Source of the DNA: Isoetes taiwanensis
Taxonomy: Eukaryota > Streptophyta > Lycopodiopsida > Isoetales > Isoetaceae
Assembly: GCA_021234155.1 (NCBI GenBank)
Contig: JAJEKV010000917.1
Coordinates: 1 to 64,000 of the forward strand
DNA: 64,000 nucleotides
Reading direction: 5' to 3'
Shown here in pieces: positions 61,427 to 64,000 of this stretch. The notes beneath the pieces were generated by a model that did no database searches, was not told the DNA's origin, and saw only the letters and a program-made list of their open reading frames with translations. Within the stretch, counting starts at the first letter, position 1; every line of letters begins with the position of its first letter. The translations under genes were made by a program, and so were the position numbers.

Positions 61427-61459
<33 letters not shown>
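61427..61459. repeat. Poly(T) tract
   Basis: This is an uninterrupted run of over 30 T. It could be the 3' poly(A) of a minus-strand retroposed sequence to its right, or slippage. No coding remnant was recognised next to it. Confidence 0.8.
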
Positions 61460-61462
<3 letters not shown>

Positions 61463-61921
61463 CAAGGGTTGTACATGATGAAAACTAAAGTGTATGACTA
61501 GATACATATCCTTGCAATGAAAGAAAATATGTAAAATTTGTCTAAAGACCTAGGGTCTATGCATGACATGTTAAGGTAAAAACATTATGAAAAACCTATT
61601 TATCTGTAATAATGACAAAGGTATAATAATGGCTTAAAGACCTATAGGGAAAATCTCCTTCTAAAAGATGATAAAGCTATCCTAGTGACCTATGACCTTT
61701 AGATAAAATATTAAATCAAAGGAGATAATTAAAGGTAAATGGGGATAACTTATTGGAGACGCTGAAAATAATGGCACTTGATGAGCAGAGGCCGAAGTTT
61801 AAAACTTGAGCTCCCCAAGGAAGCAAAACCAAGGACTTTTCTACGCATGTCAGTATTGCAGGTGACATGTCGATTTATGTAAGGTAAAGTTCATACCCAG
61901 ATATAATCCCACCCTAAAAAT

Positions 61922-62658
61922 ATGGGGTATGATTCTGATAGCCAAGGATCAGAGGAAAAAGAAGCGCCCTGTTACGAAACTAACAGGGAAATACAGTGGT
62001 GCTTGGAATCGGTCGAGTTTGAAAAAATGGAAATGAAAAAAAGGAGCAGGGGTCGTGGTTTTGATACCAAAAGAAACTTTGGCGATGGCAGTGCCGGATA
62101 TGGGGCCAGAAGAGGTGGTTATGCTAATAAAAAACCTACCGGATATTATAGAGCTGGAGCAGACTTTGAGGATTCTGTTCCTGAAACACAATATGACAAA
62201 GATGTCGGGTCTGATGAGGACGAAAATCAGGTATTCTTGTAATGTAATCCTTTATGAAAAAGGAGACATGAGACATCACCAGTGAATACTATAAATCTGC
62301 AGGTGCTTCAAGAGATTGATAGCCTAAGTCTGTTATATTATTACTAGTAATTTAAACTAGTGTCCTATGACTAAAGAATAGTCTCACTAATATTGCTAGA
62401 TTCTGTGTTTCTTTAGTAAGCTTAAAACTGAGCAAGAGCAAAAGGTACAATGGGCAAAGGGCGAAGAGCCAAGAAATGCCCAATGTACCTTTTGGCCCTT
62501 GTATCATTACCAAGACTATTGCTAATGTTTACATGATTGGCTGCAGATACCGGGCATTTCTTTTCCTATTGTGCTTTTTGCTGTTATGTTAGGTTATGGC
62601 TCAAAGGGAATCAAAGGATCAAGCAAAAAAGTCCAAGTATTTTAATGCTGCTACAATG
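61922..62658 (+). CDS. Unrecognised spliced gene, two candidate exons
   Basis: Exon 61922-62230 (103 codons from ATG, ending phase 0 at CAG|GTATTC) encodes MGYDSDSQGSEEKEAPCYET, an Arg/Gly-rich middle (KKRSRGRGFDTKR, YGARRGGYANKKP) and an acidic end (DKDVGSDEDENQ). A second candidate exon at 62593-62658 (TTAG|GTT ... ACAATG|GTTTAA, 22 codons, phase 0) adds MAQRESKDQAKKSKYFNAAT. Both are hydrophilic and consistent in phase. The RG-rich and acidic composition suggests a nuclear or RNA-binding protein, but I cannot name a family. A long hairpin (62439-62494) lies in the proposed intron. Later exons are not resolved. Confidence 0.35.
62439..62494. repeat. Imperfect hairpin, 18-bp stem
   Basis: The left arm CAAAAGGTACAATGGGCA pairs with the right arm TGCCCAATGTACCTTTTG with one mismatch, across a 20-base loop. 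Weaker pairing extends outward (CAAGAG with GGCCCTTG). It may be a short inverted-repeat element or an RNA fold-back. Confidence 0.7.
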
Positions 62659-63624
62659 GTTTAAACTGAAGCTATGAAGGATATACCAATAGGTCATACC
62701 GGGTTGTCTTTTTTACTTTGTTTGCTCGGATGCACATATTTACTCTTAGTATAAGTTAATGTTTTACTGCCTCTCTTCCATTTTGGAACAAAAATCAGGA
62801 GTAGAACTCAGGGTACAAGAGGTCAGTTTCTGGTTCTCTCAATATGTTCTTTGTAACTATGAAAAACTCAATAGAGCAAAGGAAATATTTACATTTGGTA
62901 TATAGCTGGTTGGTATGGATATAATATTGGGAATTTCTACTCATTTTACTATGTCTTACCAGATCAAATATCCTAACTTAGATTTTGAATCTATTTAGAT
63001 ATGGTATCCATGCTGTACAAAAAAATTAAGAATGAGTATTTGAATGTTAAAGCAAATAGAGTATATGATCAGACTACCAATAGTTATGTAATACTAGGAG
63101 TCGGAAAATTTTATGGACGATAATGTGAGTTTAATTTAAACCTGTCCAGATCACATCGGACCTTGGTACTAATGGTTAAACAGACTAATGAAATGGCATT
63201 AGTAAAGGGCATACTGTTAAAGTTAAACATAAATGACATGCAGACTATATGAATGTGACTTGAATCGTTAAAAAAGTGTATTTATGTTGCATGAACTGCA
63301 TGGCAAAATGAAAATTGATATATGCAGTAAAAAACAAAGTCTACTTTATATTCAAGATAAGGTCATTTGACTTAGAACCATTGTTGAGTGCACTGTCTCT
63401 AGTTTGCTCGACTTTTTGTCAGTGATAAGGTTATCAAGGGATTGGCCGAGATAACTTGGGTACGCTAGTATGTATGGTATTTCTTGAGGCTAGCTGTTCC
63501 CGGGTTTTTTTTAGAAAGTTCACTTCATTAGTCTTACCAGTGATGCATTCTATCTAATGGTAAATATATGAGCGTAAAATTTAAATATAATGTAACATGC
63601 ATGATTTGAAACTCGGGGATAGTG

Positions 63625-64000
63625 ATGGAGCACAAGATGAAATGGAATTTATACCACCTCTTTGGAGCGAGAAAGAGAAAGGCAAAATTAAATGCCCAAG
63701 TTATCTTGTACAAACATTGCTATCTTTGCATACGAAATCCTAAAGTACAAATGCTAATCATTGAAAAGGAATCAATGAGAAAACACGAAGAGCTATATCG
63801 ACCATTACTCATTTGGGCTTTAGTGATTGGTCGGGCTTTGGTACCTATAATAAACAAAGTCGGACCGGAATGGGAAGATGCCAGCAGAATAGTGGAAGAA
63901 ATTTATCAAGAGCTTCCAAACAAAGTGTACAAATGGACCATGGAGGAAGACATTGCCAAGGAACAATTCTTCCGAAATTTTACCTCGTGGAAAAAAAGCG
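63625..64000 (+). CDS. Unrecognised ORF running off the window end
   Basis: The frame is open from ATG 63625 (in-frame TGA at 63607) to the window edge, about 125 codons. The second half looks like genuine protein: HEELYRPLLIWALVIGRALV, PIINKVGPEWEDASRIVEEI and MEEDIAKEQFFRNFTSWKKS. In the first part a different frame (LGDSDGAQDEMEFIPPLW, then KCPSYLVQTLLSLHTKS) looks more protein-like. A frameshift or splice near 63740 is therefore likely, and the true start may differ. I recognise no family. Confidence 0.45.
   Translation, partial: MEHKMKWNLYHLFGARKRKAKLNAQVILYKHCYLCIRNPKVQMLIIEKESMRKHEELYRPLLIWALVIGRALVPIINKVGPEWEDASRIVEEIYQELPNKVYKWTMEEDIAKEQFFRNFTSWKKS

Overview
The window reads as nuclear DNA of a land plant. 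It has spliced genes with long introns, a Ty1/copia element whose primer-binding site matches the plant initiator-Met tRNA, plant-type LINEs, a Ty3/gypsy remnant, and a plant eIF4A copy. It is AT-rich, gene-poor and repeat-dominated. The one clearly intact spliced gene is a MORN3-like MORN-repeat protein. In animals MORN3 is associated with sperm, so a plant with flagellate sperm (fern, lycophyte, cycad or Ginkgo-like; a fern is my best guess) fits better than a flowering plant. That lineage call is inference.

Layout. 1-15 kb: a segmental duplication (copy A 1-350 plus 6550-7590; copy B 10768-11255 plus 14006-14935). Copy A is split by about 6.2 kb carrying decayed gene fragments (MYB/SANT-like trihelix, WD40, a possible LRR exon). 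Copy B is split by about 2.75 kb of unrecognised DNA. 15-20.2 kb: no recognisable gene. 20.26-31.97 kb: the MORN3-like gene in five phase-consistent exons. Its 10.4-kb fourth intron contains, antisense, an intronless eIF4A-like DEAD-box ORF with altered ATPase motifs, and on the same strand a 5'-truncated LINE with a 10-bp target-site duplication and an A-rich tail. 32.4-34.9 kb: a LINE reverse-transcriptase remnant followed by a Ty3/gypsy gag-protease-RT remnant. 38.3-43.8 kb: a nearly full-length but frame-broken LINE on the minus strand. 43.8-46 kb: short unassigned ORFs including one zinc knuckle. 47.1-60.7 kb: a long T-rich, mostly non-coding block into which a complete young Ty1/copia element (48,755-54,128; LTRs, 5-bp TSD, PBS and PPT all visible) has inserted. 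The block also holds a LINE remnant, a dispersed 145-149 bp repeat headed by a perfect hairpin, and an array of GCCTC/GAGGC palindromes. 60.7-64 kb: fragments of one or two unrecognised genes, one running off the window.

The MORN3-like gene is probably a host gene; the rest of the recognisable coding matter is mobile or duplicated. Many differences between the segmental copies, and several frame breaks in the copia element, fall at CAG/CTG triplets. Some apparent pseudogene lesions may therefore be consensus errors rather than biology.
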